This document shows positions 63,680 to 64,000 of a stretch of DNA of 64,000 nt, one piece after another. The notes below the pieces were generated by a model. The model did not search any database. It had not been told where the DNA came from and saw nothing but the letters and a program-made list of their open reading frames with translations. How positions within the stretch are numbered: the first letter of the stretch is position 1; the number at the start of each line of letters is the position of its first letter. Origin of the DNA: Pinisolibacter aquiterrae (GTDB taxonomy: Bacteria > Pseudomonadota > Alphaproteobacteria > Rhizobiales > Ancalomicrobiaceae); NCBI RefSeq assembly GCF_019160155.1, contig NZ_JAFNIH010000055.1:44836-108835 (forward strand), read 5' to 3'. Made by a program: the position numbers and the translations under genes.

Positions 63680-64000
63680 TCCGTCGTGTCACCGCTCTGC
63701 GCCGCCACCTCGCCGCTGGCACTGCCCTCGTCGCCTTCAACATCGTTCTCGCGCCTTTGGCCTGGGCTTCCGGCTCGAGCATGCCGTGGGAGCAGCCGCT
63801 GGAGAAGATCCTGCAATCGGTCGAAGGACCGGTCGCCAAGATCATGGCGGTGATCATCATCGTGGTGACCGGCCTGACGCTGGCCTTCGGCGACACCTCC
63901 GGCGGCTTCCGCCGGCTGATCCAGATCGTCTTCGGCCTGTCGATCGCCTTCGCCGCCTCGAGCTTCTTCCTGTCCTTCTTCTCTTTCGCCGGTGGAGCGC
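63676..64000 (+). CDS. trbC: Pilin TrbC (partial, 3' end outside window)
   Basis: At least 108 residues. A signal peptide (to about residue 32, WASGSS) is followed by PWEQPLEKILQSVEGPVAKI and two hydrophobic helices, as in VirB2/TrbC pilins. TraF (40096) is the probable peptidase. The trb operon continues beyond the window. Confidence 0.92.
   Translation, partial: MIRRVTALRRHLAAGTALVAFNIVLAPLAWASGSSMPWEQPLEKILQSVEGPVAKIMAVIIIVVTGLTLAFGDTSGGFRRLIQIVFGLSIAFAASSFFLSFFSFAGGA

Overview
The window looks like the chromosome of a high-GC alphaproteobacterium, most likely Hyphomicrobiales (Rhizobiales). The evidence is a groESL operon with a CIRCE operator, a Usg-family gene, a complete Anbu operon (proteasome-like protease, transglutaminase-like protein, alpha-E, ATP-grasp), a MucR/Ros regulator and rhizobial-style conjugation genes. 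No rRNA, tRNA or CRISPR array was seen. All family assignments are made by eye from motifs; no database search was run.

Layout. Positions 1-18900 are mostly ordinary chromosome. They hold the branched-chain amino acid ABC operon livHMGF (minus strand, livF cut by the window edge), a flavin reductase, a globin-like protein, a small cytochrome c, a Tat-exported multicopper oxidase with an incomplete copper site, a chemoreceptor, groESL, a HAD phosphatase, usg, the Anbu operon, and an RNase A-like toxin with a candidate immunity gene. At 19175-19348 lies the 3' end of radC, cut at its HNHPSG active-site codons. This is the probable left junction of an integrative conjugative element (ICE) that runs off the right edge.

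The ICE begins with lower-GC DNA (19350-24250) that mixes intact accessory genes (AlpA-like HTH, Schlafen/AlbA_2 protein, HNH endonuclease, HTH regulator) with remnants of a Fic gene, a relaxase, a CopG-type gene and an FMN reductase. Next come a large serine recombinase translationally coupled to two RepB-like genes and then the conjugative backbone: ParB-like protein, DUF736, DUF2958, (parDE and an MFS exporter), ArdC, a frameshifted DUF2285 gene, MucR, HTH, RepA with iteron-like repeats, ParA, RHH protein, DUF2840, TraF, lytic transglycosylase-like protein, relaxase, XRE, DUF2285, TraG, CopG, then TrbB and TrbC at the right edge.

Between copG and trbB, genes that I expect to be adjacent in this type of element, lie 15.5 kb of cargo (47181-62665). 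It contains a GHKL ATPase fused to a PD-(D/E)XK-like domain, a 5'-nucleotidase, two adjacent homologous nuclease-like proteins of unknown family, an IS3 remnant, an XRE-ImmA peptidase with a partner gene, a DUF4297-like/HerA pair, and an SH3/phospholipase D module. Copies of a 43-bp dispersed repeat separate several cassettes. The cargo reads as a defence island carried in the conjugation locus. The GHKL-nuclease fusion and the homologous pair are the best candidates for undescribed systems.
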